Below, piece after piece: positions 23,853 through 32,973 of a stretch of DNA of 64,000 bases (its first letter is position 1; each line of letters starts with the position of its first letter). The stretch is from Nitrobium sp046350935 (GTDB lineage Bacteria > Nitrospirota > Thermodesulfovibrionia > Thermodesulfovibrionales > Dissulfurispiraceae), in NCBI GenBank assembly GCA_046350935.1, contig JAXLZK010000004.1:1-64000 (forward strand), given 5' to 3'. Position numbers and translations under genes: made by a program. The notes under the pieces were generated by a model that saw only the letters and a list, made by a program, of their open reading frames with translations, was not told the DNA's origin and made no database searches.

Positions 23853-25166
23853 CTATTCTACAATGGTTATCTGCATATCCATGACATTGGTCCCGGTCGG
23901 ACCGGTGATGAAGAGGCCTCCTGTCTCCCTGAAGAAGCGATAGGAATCGTTGTTTTCAAGGAAGGCTTCGGGAGAGAGGCCCTGCGTGCGCGCCCGGGCG
24001 GCGGTCTCGCCGTCGGCCAGCGCCCCCGCCGCTTCGGTGGGGCCGTCGGTGCCGTCCGTTCCTGCGGACAGGAGAGTGATTCCGGCCGCTCCTTCCGCTT
24101 CCAGGGCAAAGGCGAGGGCGAGCTCCATGTTCCTCCCCCCTTTCCCGCTCCCCCGGAGGGTTACGGTGGTCTCTCCTCCGGAAAGAAGGCAGCAGGGGAG
24201 AAAGGATGCACGGGAATTCCGTATCTCCCGCGCTCTCCGCGCAAGCCGCCGCCCTGCTTCCGCGGCCTCGCCGGTGAGTGCGGAGGGGGCGATTTCCGCG
24301 CGGAGCCCCATCGACTCCGCCTTCAGGAGGGCCGCATCGAGGGCGGTTCTGTTGTTCCCGACGATGATATTCTCCACCTTTTCAAAAACCGCGCTGCCCG
24401 GTTTGGGGGTCTCGGCCCAGAGGCCTGATACTCCCCGGTAGACGACTTCCAGGACGGTCATTGGGGTCTGTTCGAGGAGCAGGTAGGTGTCGAGAACGGC
24501 AAGAGCATCGCGGTAGGTTGTGGGGTCGGGGGCGGTGGGGCCGGAAGCGATGACGTCCGGGCGGTCTCCTGCCACGTCCGACAGGATGAGGGCCCTGCAC
24601 AATGAGGGTGCGGCGATCTCCGCCAGCCGGCCCCCTTTTACTCTCGAAAGGTGCTTGCGCACCGTATTGATTTCGTGTATGTCCGCACCCGAGCGGAGGA
24701 GCAGCTCCGTAACGGCCTGCTTGTCCTGCAGGGTGATGCCGTCGTAGGGGGCGACGCAGAGTGAGGAGCCGCCTCCGGAGAGCGCGAATACGACCATATC
24801 CCTTTCGTCCGAATCCTTCAGAAGAGAGATGATCTCGCCGGTCCCCCGGACCCCGTTCTCATCGGGCACGGGGTGGCCCGCCTCGAAGACCCGCATTCTC
24901 TCATGCCGGTGAAAGGGGGTGCAATGGCCGTATTTCGTGAGGATGACGCCTGCGGTGATCTCCTCACCCAGACGGTCTTCCAGGGCCCTCGCCATCGGGC
25001 AGGCCGCCTTGCCGAAGCTGACGACGAAAAGTCTCCTGTAGCGCCCCTCGCGGAATGCGGAACGGATGCCGTCCCCGTGGCGGGCGACGGCCTCGTAGGG
25101 GTCCGCTGCCTTCAATGCCGCGGCAAAGATCTCCTTCGCCATCTCTTTGAAGGGAGAGGGTTCCAT
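23853..25166 (-). CDS. gckA: Glycerate 2-kinase (MOFRL family)
   Basis: Phosphorylates D-glycerate with ATP to 2-phosphoglycerate in the cytosol. The 437 residues show the DUF4147/MOFRL organisation: FGKAACPMARALEDRL near the N-terminus, FALSGGGSSL for nucleotide binding, ILSDVAGDRPDVIASGPTAPD, and the C-terminal GGETTVTLRGSGKGGRNME and LSAGTDGTDGPTEAAGA segments. It is transcribed with the phosphatase gene and could salvage glycerate released from glycosylglycerate. A -10 box lies 6 nt before the ATG at 25166, so its mRNA is probably leaderless. Confidence 0.9.
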   Translation of the reverse strand: MEPSPFKEMAKEIFAAALKAADPYEAVARHGDGIRSAFREGRYRRLFVVSFGKAACPMARALEDRLGEEITAGVILTKYGHCTPFHRHERMRVFEAGHPVPDENGVRGTGEIISLLKDSDERDMVVFALSGGGSSLCVAPYDGITLQDKQAVTELLLRSGADIHEINTVRKHLSRVKGGRLAEIAAPSLCRALILSDVAGDRPDVIASGPTAPDPTTYRDALAVLDTYLLLEQTPMTVLEVVYRGVSGLWAETPKPGSAVFEKVENIIVGNNRTALDAALLKAESMGLRAEIAPSALTGEAAEAGRRLARRAREIRNSRASFLPCCLLSGGETTVTLRGSGKGGRNMELALAFALEAEGAAGITLLSAGTDGTDGPTEAAGALADGETAARARTQGLSPEAFLENNDSYRFFRETGGLFITGPTGTNVMDMQITIVE

Positions 25167-25172
25167 GCCTCA

Positions 25173-25178
25173 ATTATA
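25173..25178 (-). promoter_or_regulatory. -10 box of gckA, leaderless type
   Basis: On the minus strand TATAAT (25178-25173) ends 6 nt before the gckA ATG. No ribosome site fits in the TGAGGC between. Confidence 0.6.
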
Positions 25179-25226
25179 GCGGAAATTTCCTGTGCTGAAG
25201 CGGGTTGCAGATTTTTTTCGTTTTGT

Positions 25227-25232
25227 TATACT
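25227..25232 (+). promoter_or_regulatory. Extended -10 box of the radical SAM gene, leaderless type
   Basis: TATACT preceded by TGT, with TTGCAG 16 nt upstream, ends 6 nt before the ATG at 25239. It is divergent from the gckA promoter within a 72-bp intergenic region. Confidence 0.55.
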
Positions 25233-25238
25233 TTGACT

Positions 25239-26633
25239 ATGCGGGTGGAAACGGTCTCCTTTATCGAGGTGAAGTCTCCGGGGGCGCACATTTTCAGCAA
25301 GTTCCCTATCCCACGGCTCGGGTCGGTGCTGCTTTCCACCCTACTGAGGGACCGGGGGCTAACCGTCCGGGTCTTTATCGAGAATGTGGCGGAGCCCGAC
25401 TGGTCATTTGTAGAGAGCTCCGACCTGGTCTGCATTTCGACCATCACCTCGACGGCGGTCAGGGCATACGCGCTTGCCGACATGCTGCGGAGCCGCGGCA
25501 GCATCGTTATTATGGGGGGGGCGCATCCGACGTTCATGCCGGAAGAGGCCCTTGCGCATGCCGATTACGTCGTGCGGGGAGAAGGGGACGAGACCCTGCC
25601 CGCGCTGATCGATTCCCTCCGCTCCGGAAAGCCGCGCGTGCATACCCTGCCGGGTGTCTCGTTCCGGGACGACTCGGGCGGCATCGTGCACACTCCCGAC
25701 CGTCCGCTGCTCGATGCGATGGACTCCCTTCCCATCCCCGACTTCTCGCTGGTATGGGGGTGGAGGCCTTCCAATACGTATCCGATATCCACCTCGCGGG
25801 GTTGCCCCTTCACCTGTAAGTTCTGTTCGGTCATCGGGATGTTCGGACGGAGGTACCGCTTCAGGTCGGTGGAGTCCACCCTCGGCGAGATCCGCCATGC
25901 CGCTTCCGTCTCCCGCGCCACCCTCTTCTTTGTGGACGATAATTTTACGGCGAACAGGGAAAGGGCGAAAGAGATCATGCGGGGCATGATACGGGACGGA
26001 ATAAAAATGAACTGGTCGGCCCAGGTCAGAACGGACAGCGCCCGCGACGAGGAGCTGCTGCGCCTGATGGCCGATTCGGGCTGCCACACCCTGTACATAG
26101 GCTTCGAGTCGGTGAACCCCGCCACTCTCAAGCTGTACGAGAAGAAGCAGAGCATCGGGGAGATCGTCCATTGCATCCGAAAGGTGAAGGAGCACGGAAT
26201 GCACCTCCACGGCATGTTCGTGCTCGGCGCCGATACCGACACGGCGGACACCGTGCGCTCGACCGAGGATTTCGCGCGGAGCCTCCCCATCGATACCATA
26301 CAATTCATGATCCTTACTCCCCTTCCCGGTACGCCGGTATTCGTCGAGATGGAAAAGGAGGGGAGGCTGCTGCATACCGACTGGAGCAGGTACGACATCC
26401 ACCATGTGGTCTTCAGGCCCGCCCTGATGAGTCCGGAAACGCTCCAGTTCGAGACCCTCAGGGCGATGGGCAGGTTCTATTCATGGAAATATATTCTCAG
26501 GCATTGCGCAAAGCTCGATTTTCACTATGCGGCAATAGGTCTCTACGGCCACTGGGCGGTGCGGAACGCCCTGGACAGGGCCAGGGCCTATATAGCGGAC
26601 AGGTCCCTCGTTCCCGGCCCCTCTGCCTGTTGA
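25239..26633 (+). CDS. B12-binding-domain radical SAM protein
   Basis: 464 residues starting MRVETVSFIEVKSPGAHIF; a longer upstream frame crosses the promoter and gckA and is rejected. The N-terminal about 150 residues form a cobalamin-binding Rossmann domain (VCISTITSTAVRAYALADML, VIMGGAHPTFMPEEAL, DYVVRGEGDETLP). The radical SAM core has the cluster motif CPFTCKFCS (Cys-x3-Cys-x2-Cys), then VDDNFTANR and MFVLGADTDT. This is the class B (BchE-like) architecture used for methylations and ring formations on unreactive carbons. The substrate is unknown. Its position beside the solute genes gives no clear hint. Confidence 0.85.
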   Translation: MRVETVSFIEVKSPGAHIFSKFPIPRLGSVLLSTLLRDRGLTVRVFIENVAEPDWSFVESSDLVCISTITSTAVRAYALADMLRSRGSIVIMGGAHPTFMPEEALAHADYVVRGEGDETLPALIDSLRSGKPRVHTLPGVSFRDDSGGIVHTPDRPLLDAMDSLPIPDFSLVWGWRPSNTYPISTSRGCPFTCKFCSVIGMFGRRYRFRSVESTLGEIRHAASVSRATLFFVDDNFTANRERAKEIMRGMIRDGIKMNWSAQVRTDSARDEELLRLMADSGCHTLYIGFESVNPATLKLYEKKQSIGEIVHCIRKVKEHGMHLHGMFVLGADTDTADTVRSTEDFARSLPIDTIQFMILTPLPGTPVFVEMEKEGRLLHTDWSRYDIHHVVFRPALMSPETLQFETLRAMGRFYSWKYILRHCAKLDFHYAAIGLYGHWAVRNALDRARAYIADRSLVPGPSAC

Positions 26634-26760
26634 CCGGGGTGACGGCGGCGGCGCATCGCCCGCTCTTCGCATCTCCCCTGACGGGTATGCCTGTCTGCCG
26701 CTCAGGGGGGATTCCCCGGAGTGTCGAACGTGCGTGGAACCGTGACCGTCGGGAGGCGGC

Positions 26761-27969
26761 ATGTCGGATTTCTATCAGGCAGGGGCGGTCGCCACTTTTC
26801 ACCGGCTCGGAAAGAGCAGCAACGAACGGCTCGAAGAGGAGCTGACCTGGTACTGCCGCGGGAGGCCTGTCGCTCTCGTGCTTCCGTCCCTCTATAGCGA
26901 GATCGGGGGGGCGGCGCTGCGCGGCATACGGGAGCAGCTGAAAGGGGCGCCCTACATCGGGGAGGTGGTGGTGACCCTCGGCCCTGCTTCGCAGGAGGAG
27001 TTCGAGAGGGCAAAGGCCTTTTTTTCCTCCCTCCCCCAGAAAACCAGGATAATCTGGAATACCGGACCGAGGATCGAGGCGCTGTACCGGGAGATCGAAG
27101 CGGAAGACCTTATCACCGGAGAGCAGGGCAAGGGGAGAGCCGCATGGATGGCTTTCGGATACGTGATTTCCCGGCAGGAATTCCATGCCGTTGCGCTGCA
27201 CGACTGCGATATCCTCACCTACAAAAGGGACATGCTGGCGCGCCTCTGCTATCCGGTCGCCAATCCGAACCTCGATTACGATTTCTGCAAGGGCTTTTAC
27301 AGCAGGGTGACGGACAGGCTCCACGGGAGGGTGACGCGGCTGCTTGTCACGCCACTCATCCGGACCCTCCAGGTCATCCTGGGATATCAGCCCCTGCTGG
27401 TTTTTTTCGACAGCTTCCGGTATCCCCTTGCCGGAGAGTTTTCGATGGACATCCACCTGGCGCGGATGAACAGGGTTCCGGGAGATTGGGGCTTCGAGAT
27501 GGGGGTGCTGGCTGAAGTCTACCGGAACACCTCGCTCCGGAGGGTCTGCCAGGTGGATGTTGCCGACGCATACGAGCACAAGCATCAGGAGCTTTCCCCG
27601 GGCGACGCGACGAAGGGGCTCCATAAAATGTGCGTGGACATCTGCAAATCCCTTTTCCGGAACCTCGCCTCGGAAGGGATCGTCTTTTCGGACGGCTTCT
27701 TCACCACACTGGTGGCGACCTATGCCATCACCGCGCAGGACATGCTGAAGAGGTACGAGGACGATGCGGCGATCAACGGCCTCGCCTTTGACAGGAACGA
27801 AGAAAGTCTCGGGGTCGAGACGTTCATCAACGGGATAAAGAGGGCTTCCGAGATGATCATGGAAGACCCCCTGGGAGTGCCCCTGATCTCGAGCTGGGAC
27901 AGGGTGATGTCGGCGATTCCCGACATCATGACGCGGCTGCGCGAGGCGGTGGAGCAGGACAACGAGTAG
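26761..27969 (+). CDS. gpgS: Glucosyl-3-phosphoglycerate synthase-like glycosyltransferase (GT81 type)
   Basis: 402 residues preceded by GGGAGG. It would transfer glucose (or mannose) from an NDP-sugar to 3-phosphoglycerate. Seen: LVLPSLYSEIGGAALRGI, GKGRAAWMAFGY, ALHDCDI as the metal motif, DFCKGFYSRV, the donor/acceptor segment SFRYPLAGEFSMD (the PLAGE motif of GpgS/MpgS), DWGFEMGVLAEVYRN, VCQVDVADAYEHKHQ and a C-terminal SWDRVMSAIPDI. These match the archaeal/bacterial GpgS group as I remember it. A matching phosphatase is encoded at 22960-23832. The donor sugar cannot be settled by eye. Confidence 0.78.
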   Translation: MSDFYQAGAVATFHRLGKSSNERLEEELTWYCRGRPVALVLPSLYSEIGGAALRGIREQLKGAPYIGEVVVTLGPASQEEFERAKAFFSSLPQKTRIIWNTGPRIEALYREIEAEDLITGEQGKGRAAWMAFGYVISRQEFHAVALHDCDILTYKRDMLARLCYPVANPNLDYDFCKGFYSRVTDRLHGRVTRLLVTPLIRTLQVILGYQPLLVFFDSFRYPLAGEFSMDIHLARMNRVPGDWGFEMGVLAEVYRNTSLRRVCQVDVADAYEHKHQELSPGDATKGLHKMCVDICKSLFRNLASEGIVFSDGFFTTLVATYAITAQDMLKRYEDDAAINGLAFDRNEESLGVETFINGIKRASEMIMEDPLGVPLISSWDRVMSAIPDIMTRLREAVEQDNE

Positions 27970-28022
27970 GGCGTGCCCGCGCTGTGCCCCCGGCAATGCG
28001 GGAAGCTCCCCAAGGAGGCGCT

Positions 28023-28709
28023 ATGGAGAAGGCAGTGCAGCCGTTCGAGTTCAGACAGTACTCCAGCATTCTCAAGTCCACCGGGAAGAAGGCGGGCACC
28101 CTGAGGCAGCTGCGGGACCTCCTCTTCACCATCAACGACGAATCCCTCTTCCATCACGTCTACCAGTATTTCCTGAAGGGGCACGTCCTCGAATATACGA
28201 ACGATTTTGCGCAGTGGACAGGAGTCACCCTTGAAGAGAGGGCGCTTTCCGAACAGCTCTCCAATATCGACCCGTATGCGTTCGGGAGCATATCCGAGCT
28301 GAGGACCGCCCTCGTTGCGGTCATCGACGTCTACCTCGAAAAGTTTCCGGAACCGCGGGAGGTGCTGCCGGGCGATGAGTTCTTCTTCAACCAGACGGTA
28401 AGCTTTGTCTATCCGGCCGGAATAACGGCGCGGAACTTGGCCGAGTTCCTCATCGGGGTGAAGTACATCGATGCGAGCTCCCTTTATTATCACTTCTACG
28501 AGGCGCGGGTGCGCCTGGCGGGAGGGATCGACGACTTCTCCCGATGGTTCGAAAGCGCTCTCGGGAAACGGGAACTCGCCGAGAGAATGCGCTCCTTCGA
28601 CCTCTTTATGCATACCATCGAGGGGATCAGGGAGCATATCATCGCCCTCATCGAAGAGGAAGTGCGCAGGGATATGTACGGGAGGCCGGTGGAGGGAGTG
28701 AAGCCGTAG
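28023..28709 (+). CDS. DUF5752 family protein
   Basis: 228 residues from the ATG at 28023 (AAGGAGG upstream). Mostly helical: EFRQYSSILKSTGKKAGTLR, LFHHVYQYFLKGHVLEYTNDFAQW, an acidic middle, then FLIGVKYIDASSLYYHFYEARVRL. It has no transmembrane segment and no catalytic motif I know. It matches the DUF5752 pattern, a family often next to trehalose and glycosyltransferase genes. It sits between the GpgS-like gene (53 nt) and treT (55 nt) in one operon, so a regulatory or structural role in osmolyte synthesis is likely. Confidence 0.7.
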   Translation: MEKAVQPFEFRQYSSILKSTGKKAGTLRQLRDLLFTINDESLFHHVYQYFLKGHVLEYTNDFAQWTGVTLEERALSEQLSNIDPYAFGSISELRTALVAVIDVYLEKFPEPREVLPGDEFFFNQTVSFVYPAGITARNLAEFLIGVKYIDASSLYYHFYEARVRLAGGIDDFSRWFESALGKRELAERMRSFDLFMHTIEGIREHIIALIEEEVRRDMYGRPVEGVKP

Positions 28710-28764
28710 TACGGCGGCCGCGCCGGGGCCGGAGGGACGCGGAACAGGGAAAGGAGAACGACCG

Positions 28765-29979
28765 ATGATAACCCAGTATACAGGCATAGCACCCAAAGCG
28801 GACATGGTACTTTTGCAGAAGCTCGGAGAGAAACTGCGCGGCAGGTCCTTTCTTCATGTGAACTCCACCCGCGCCGGGGGAGGGGTCGCCGAGATCCTCC
28901 AGAGGATGCTCCCCCTGATGCAGGACCTCGGCATCGAGACACGCTGGGAGGTGATCGAAGGGGACGCCGGCTTTTTCGATATGACGAAGAAGGTGCACAA
29001 CGCCCTCCAGGGCAATCCGGAGCATATCACGGAAGGAATGTGGCGGCACCACTTCGACGTGAACAGGAGGAATGCCGAAAGGCTTGACCTCGGCGCCGAC
29101 GCGGTCATCATTCATGACCCGCAGCCCGCGCCCCTGATCGAGTTCAGGAAGGGCGGGAAATGGATATGGCGGTGCCATATCGACGTCTCGAACCCGGCTC
29201 AGGACGTGTTCGAGCCCCTGATGAAGCACTGCAGGCACTACGATGCCTCCGTTTTCTCAGTGGCCAAGTTCGCAAAGGCCATGGGGCACGAGGAGTTCAT
29301 TATCGCGCCGTCCATCGATCCCCTGAGCGAAAAAAACAGGGAGCTGACGCGGGAGGAGATAGAGGAGGTGCTGAACAGGTTCCGGATCCCTCCGGACAGG
29401 CCCATCGTGCTGCAGGTCTCGCGTTTCGACCGCTTCAAGGACCCCATCGGCGTCATCGAGGCATCCCGCATTGTGAAAAAGTACAACGACTGCATCCTCG
29501 TCCTCGCCGGGAGCCCGGCGACGGACGACCCCGAGGGGGAGATCGTCCTGAACGAGGTGAAGCAGTACGTCGCGAGCGATCCCGACATCTACATCCTCCT
29601 GCTGCCCCCTTTCAGCGACAAGGAAATCAACGCCCTGCAGCGGTCCGCCACCGTGGTGCTGCAGAAATCCCTGAAGGAAGGGTTCGGCCTCACCGTTTCG
29701 GAGGTGATGTGGAAGGGGAAGCCAATCATCGGGGGGGCGGTGGGGGGGATCCCGCTCCAGATCGTGCACGGCATAACCGGGTTCCTCGTGCATTCGGTGG
29801 AGGGGGCGGCATTCAGGATACGCCAGTTTCTCAACAATCCCGATATGGTGAAGCGGATGGGAGAGCGGGGCCGGGAGCATGTGCGGGCCAACTTCCTTAT
29901 CACCCGGCAGACGAAGGACTACCTGTCGGTGTGGTATGCGCTGGAGCAGGGGGGAAAGGACATGATCGAGCTGTTTTAG
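28765..29979 (+). CDS. treT: Trehalose glycosyltransferring synthase TreT
   Basis: GT4 (GT-B fold) enzyme of 404 residues that joins NDP-glucose and glucose to trehalose, reversibly. Family hallmarks: FLHVNSTRAGGGVAEILQRM, VIIHDPQPAPLI, WIWRCHIDVSNP, the mid-protein PSIDPLSEKN, LQVSRFDRFKDPIGVIE for donor binding, and LQKSLKEGFGLTVSEVMWKG with the E-x7-E catalytic pair. GGAAAGGAG lies upstream of the ATG. It is followed 31 nt later by treY. The two give alternative routes to trehalose, one from nucleotide sugar and one from maltodextrin. Confidence 0.92.
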   Translation: MITQYTGIAPKADMVLLQKLGEKLRGRSFLHVNSTRAGGGVAEILQRMLPLMQDLGIETRWEVIEGDAGFFDMTKKVHNALQGNPEHITEGMWRHHFDVNRRNAERLDLGADAVIIHDPQPAPLIEFRKGGKWIWRCHIDVSNPAQDVFEPLMKHCRHYDASVFSVAKFAKAMGHEEFIIAPSIDPLSEKNRELTREEIEEVLNRFRIPPDRPIVLQVSRFDRFKDPIGVIEASRIVKKYNDCILVLAGSPATDDPEGEIVLNEVKQYVASDPDIYILLLPPFSDKEINALQRSATVVLQKSLKEGFGLTVSEVMWKGKPIIGGAVGGIPLQIVHGITGFLVHSVEGAAFRIRQFLNNPDMVKRMGERGREHVRANFLITRQTKDYLSVWYALEQGGKDMIELF

Positions 29980-30009
29980 GGGAGGTGCGCCATCGAAAGG
30001 CAGAACCAC

Positions 30010-32973
30010 GTGCGAGCCAGGATACCGCTTTCCACCTACCGGCTCCAGTTCAACTATCGTTTCACCTTCATGGATACGGCGCGAATCATCCCTTATCTGC
30101 ACGACCTGGGAATAAGCGATATCTATTCCTCCCCATATTTCAAGTCCCGGCCCGGAAGCCTGCACGGCTACGATATTGTCGATCCGCGGGAGCTGAACCC
30201 CGAAATCGGAACGATGGACGAGTACGACGGGATGATCCGCGCCCTGCAGCAGCACGGCATGGGACAGGTGCTCGATATCGTACCGAACCATATGTGCATT
30301 ACCAGCCTGCAGAACGTCTGGTGGAGCGACGTCCTGGAAAACGGCCCCGGCTCCCGTTTCGCGGGCTTCTTCGACGTGGACTGGAATCCCGTGAAGAAGG
30401 AGCTCAGGAACAAGATACTCCTGCCGTTCCTCGGGGACCAGTACGGGAAAGTCCTCGAAAAGCAGGAGCTGAAGCTCGCATTCGAGGAGGGGAGGTTCTT
30501 TCTCCTCTACTTCGAGCACCGGTTTCCGATCGCCCCGAAATCCTATGGCATGGTGCTCGAATACCGCGGCGAAGAGCTCAGGAAGAGGCTTCCCGAGGAC
30601 GATCCGCATTACGTCGAATTCCTGAGCATTCTCACCGCCCTCGTCCACCTGCCGCACTTTACCGAGCGGGAGAGCGAAAAGGTGGAGGAGAGGGACCGGG
30701 AAAAGGAGATCGTAAAAAAGCGCCTTCGGAGCCTCTGTGCGGAAAGCCGGACGGTCCGGGAGTTCATCGAAGAAAATGTGCGTCTCTTCAACGGGGTGAG
30801 AGGCGAGCCGGGGAGCTTCGACCTGCTCGACGCCCTCCTTGCCGAGCAGCCCTACCGCTTGTCGCACTGGCGTGTCGCCATGGACGAGATCAACTACCGG
30901 AGGTTCTTCGATATCAACCAGATCGCCGCGATCAGGATGGAGAACCCCCTCACCTTCAGGGAGACGCACTCCCTGGTCTTTTCCCTCATACGGGAGGGGA
31001 AGGTGACCGGCCTGCGGGTAGACCACCCCGACGGACTCCTCGACCCTTCCGACTATTTCCGCCGCCTTCAGGAGGGGTGCTTCCTCAGCCTGCTCGGCGC
31101 AGACCCCTCCGCCGGGGGCGCGGAGGCGGGAGAGGAGCCGGAAGCGGTGAGGGAATACAGGGAGAAGATCGCGGCGAACCCCCGTTTCAAGCCGTTCTAC
31201 ATCGTAGGGGAAAAGATCCTGACCAAAGGGGAGAGGATGCCGGAGGACTGGCCCATCTTCAGTACGACGGGGTATGTATTCATGAACTCGGTCAACGGCG
31301 TCTTCATCGATGCGGCGAACGGCAAAGCGATGGACGCGCTCTACGCGAGGTTCGCCGGGACCGGGGCGGCCTTTCCTGACGTGGTCTACGAAAAGAAAAA
31401 GCTGATCATGCAGGTAGCCATGGCGAGCGAAATCAACACCCTCGGCCATTACCTCAGCTCCCTCGCGGGGAGGGACAGGCATACGCGGGACTTTACGCTC
31501 AACAGCCTCACCGCGGCGCTCGTGGAAGTCATCGCGTTCTTCCCCGTCTACAGGACCTACAGCAGCGGCTCCGGGGTGAACGACACGGACCGCAAGTATA
31601 TAGAGCTTTCGATCGCGAAGGCGAGGAGGAAGAACCCCGCCACCAGCGCATCCATCTACGATTTTCTCCGGGACGTGCTCCTGCTCAAGTATCCCCCCGA
31701 TGCCGATGACGCGATGAGGAGGGACTGGGTGGGCTTCGTGATGAAGTTCCAGCAGATCACCGGTCCCGTCATGGCGAAGGGTCTGGAGGACACCGCTTTT
31801 TACGTGTACAACCGCCTCGTCTCCCTGAACGAGGTGGGGGGGAGCCCCGACAGGTTCGGCACCCCCCTCGAGACTTTCCACGGGCAGAACATCGAAAGGA
31901 GCAAGTTCTGGCCCCACGCCCTGATTGCGACCTCCACGCACGATGCAAAGCGCGGAGAGGACGTGCGGGCGCGGATCAATGTCCTTTCCGAAATCCCCGA
32001 CGAGTGGAGGGCCCGGCTGGTCGCGTGGAGGCGTTTCAACAGGAAGAAGAAGATGCAGGTGGAGGGCCGGGCGGTCCCCGAGCCCAATGAGGAGTATCTC
32101 TTCTACCAGACGCTCGTGGGGGCGTGGCCTCTCACCCTGTCCGGCGGGGGCGACCATGAGAATTTCACCGCCAGGATCAAGGAATACATGATCAAGGCGC
32201 TGCGGGAGGCCAAAGTCACCACGAGCTGGATAAACCAGAACATGGCGTACGAAGAGGCTTTCCTGTTTTTCATCGGGGAGGTCATGAAGGACTCTCCGGA
32301 CAACCATTTTCTCCGCGACTTCCGGGAGTTCCAGGAGAGGGTTGCGCAGTACGGCATGCTGAACTCCCTCTCCCAGGTCCTCCTCAAGATTACCTGCCCG
32401 GGCGTACCCGACTTTTACCAGGGGACCGAAATGTGGGACCTCAGCCTTGTGGACCCGGACAACCGGAGGCCGGTGGAGTACGCGGTGCGCATCGCCGCTC
32501 TTGCGGAAATCGGGGGGCGTGCGCGCGAAGGGTCTCTTGCGGACCTGGCGGGTGAGCTGCTCCGCGCGAAGCGCAACGGAAAGGTGAAGCTGTTCCTGAT
32601 CTGGAGGGCGCTGAATTATCGCAGGGAGCACGGAAGCCTCTTCGAGGAGGGGGACTACACCGCTCTGGAAACGGGAGGGAAGAGGGCCTACCATGTCTGC
32701 GCCTTTGCGAGGAGGCGGGAAGATGCGGAGGCTCTGGTGGCGGTGCCCCGTTTCTTTACGCGGCTTACGGGGGGGCCGGAAGACCTGCCCCTGGGAGGGG
32801 AGGTGTGGGGCGATTCGTTCATTGCGCTGCCGCCCGGGAGCGAGGGGCTGCGCTACCGCACTGTATTCACCGGGGAAGAGGTTCGGGTGCGGGAGAGGGA
32901 GGGGGCGTCCGTCCTCTATCTCCGCGAGGTGTTCAGCCGCTTCCCTGCCGCCCTGATGGAAAGGAGCAGCTGA
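30010..32973 (+). CDS. treY: Malto-oligosyltrehalose synthase TreY
   Basis: Intramolecular transglucosylase of family GH13 that converts the reducing end of maltodextrins to a trehalosyl unit. The 987 residues (GTG start) begin RIPLSTYRLQFNYRFTF and LGISDIYSSPYFKSRPGS, typical of TreY. Catalytic regions: DIVPNHMC, GLRVDHPDGLLDP with the nucleophile Asp, FYIVGEKIL with the general acid Glu, and FPVYRTY further on, then TSTHDAKRGEDVRARI. The length is above the usual 720-950 because of the large insert at about 220-300. No TreZ hydrolase is visible in the window. The TGA stop overlaps the glgC ATG by one base. Confidence 0.93.
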   Translation: MRARIPLSTYRLQFNYRFTFMDTARIIPYLHDLGISDIYSSPYFKSRPGSLHGYDIVDPRELNPEIGTMDEYDGMIRALQQHGMGQVLDIVPNHMCITSLQNVWWSDVLENGPGSRFAGFFDVDWNPVKKELRNKILLPFLGDQYGKVLEKQELKLAFEEGRFFLLYFEHRFPIAPKSYGMVLEYRGEELRKRLPEDDPHYVEFLSILTALVHLPHFTERESEKVEERDREKEIVKKRLRSLCAESRTVREFIEENVRLFNGVRGEPGSFDLLDALLAEQPYRLSHWRVAMDEINYRRFFDINQIAAIRMENPLTFRETHSLVFSLIREGKVTGLRVDHPDGLLDPSDYFRRLQEGCFLSLLGADPSAGGAEAGEEPEAVREYREKIAANPRFKPFYIVGEKILTKGERMPEDWPIFSTTGYVFMNSVNGVFIDAANGKAMDALYARFAGTGAAFPDVVYEKKKLIMQVAMASEINTLGHYLSSLAGRDRHTRDFTLNSLTAALVEVIAFFPVYRTYSSGSGVNDTDRKYIELSIAKARRKNPATSASIYDFLRDVLLLKYPPDADDAMRRDWVGFVMKFQQITGPVMAKGLEDTAFYVYNRLVSLNEVGGSPDRFGTPLETFHGQNIERSKFWPHALIATSTHDAKRGEDVRARINVLSEIPDEWRARLVAWRRFNRKKKMQVEGRAVPEPNEEYLFYQTLVGAWPLTLSGGGDHENFTARIKEYMIKALREAKVTTSWINQNMAYEEAFLFFIGEVMKDSPDNHFLRDFREFQERVAQYGMLNSLSQVLLKITCPGVPDFYQGTEMWDLSLVDPDNRRPVEYAVRIAALAEIGGRAREGSLADLAGELLRAKRNGKVKLFLIWRALNYRREHGSLFEEGDYTALETGGKRAYHVCAFARRREDAEALVAVPRFFTRLTGGPEDLPLGGEVWGDSFIALPPGSEGLRYRTVFTGEEVRVREREGASVLYLREVFSRFPAALMERSS

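Noticed and set aside
24873..25238. 122-codon N-terminal extension of the B12 radical SAM protein
   Set aside because: It lies antisense in gckA and spans the promoter; the family N-terminus and -10 box fit 25239.
29257..32694. 1145-codon open frame antisense to treY and treT
   Set aside because: It covers two well-recognised genes; its translation is composition-driven and has no domain.
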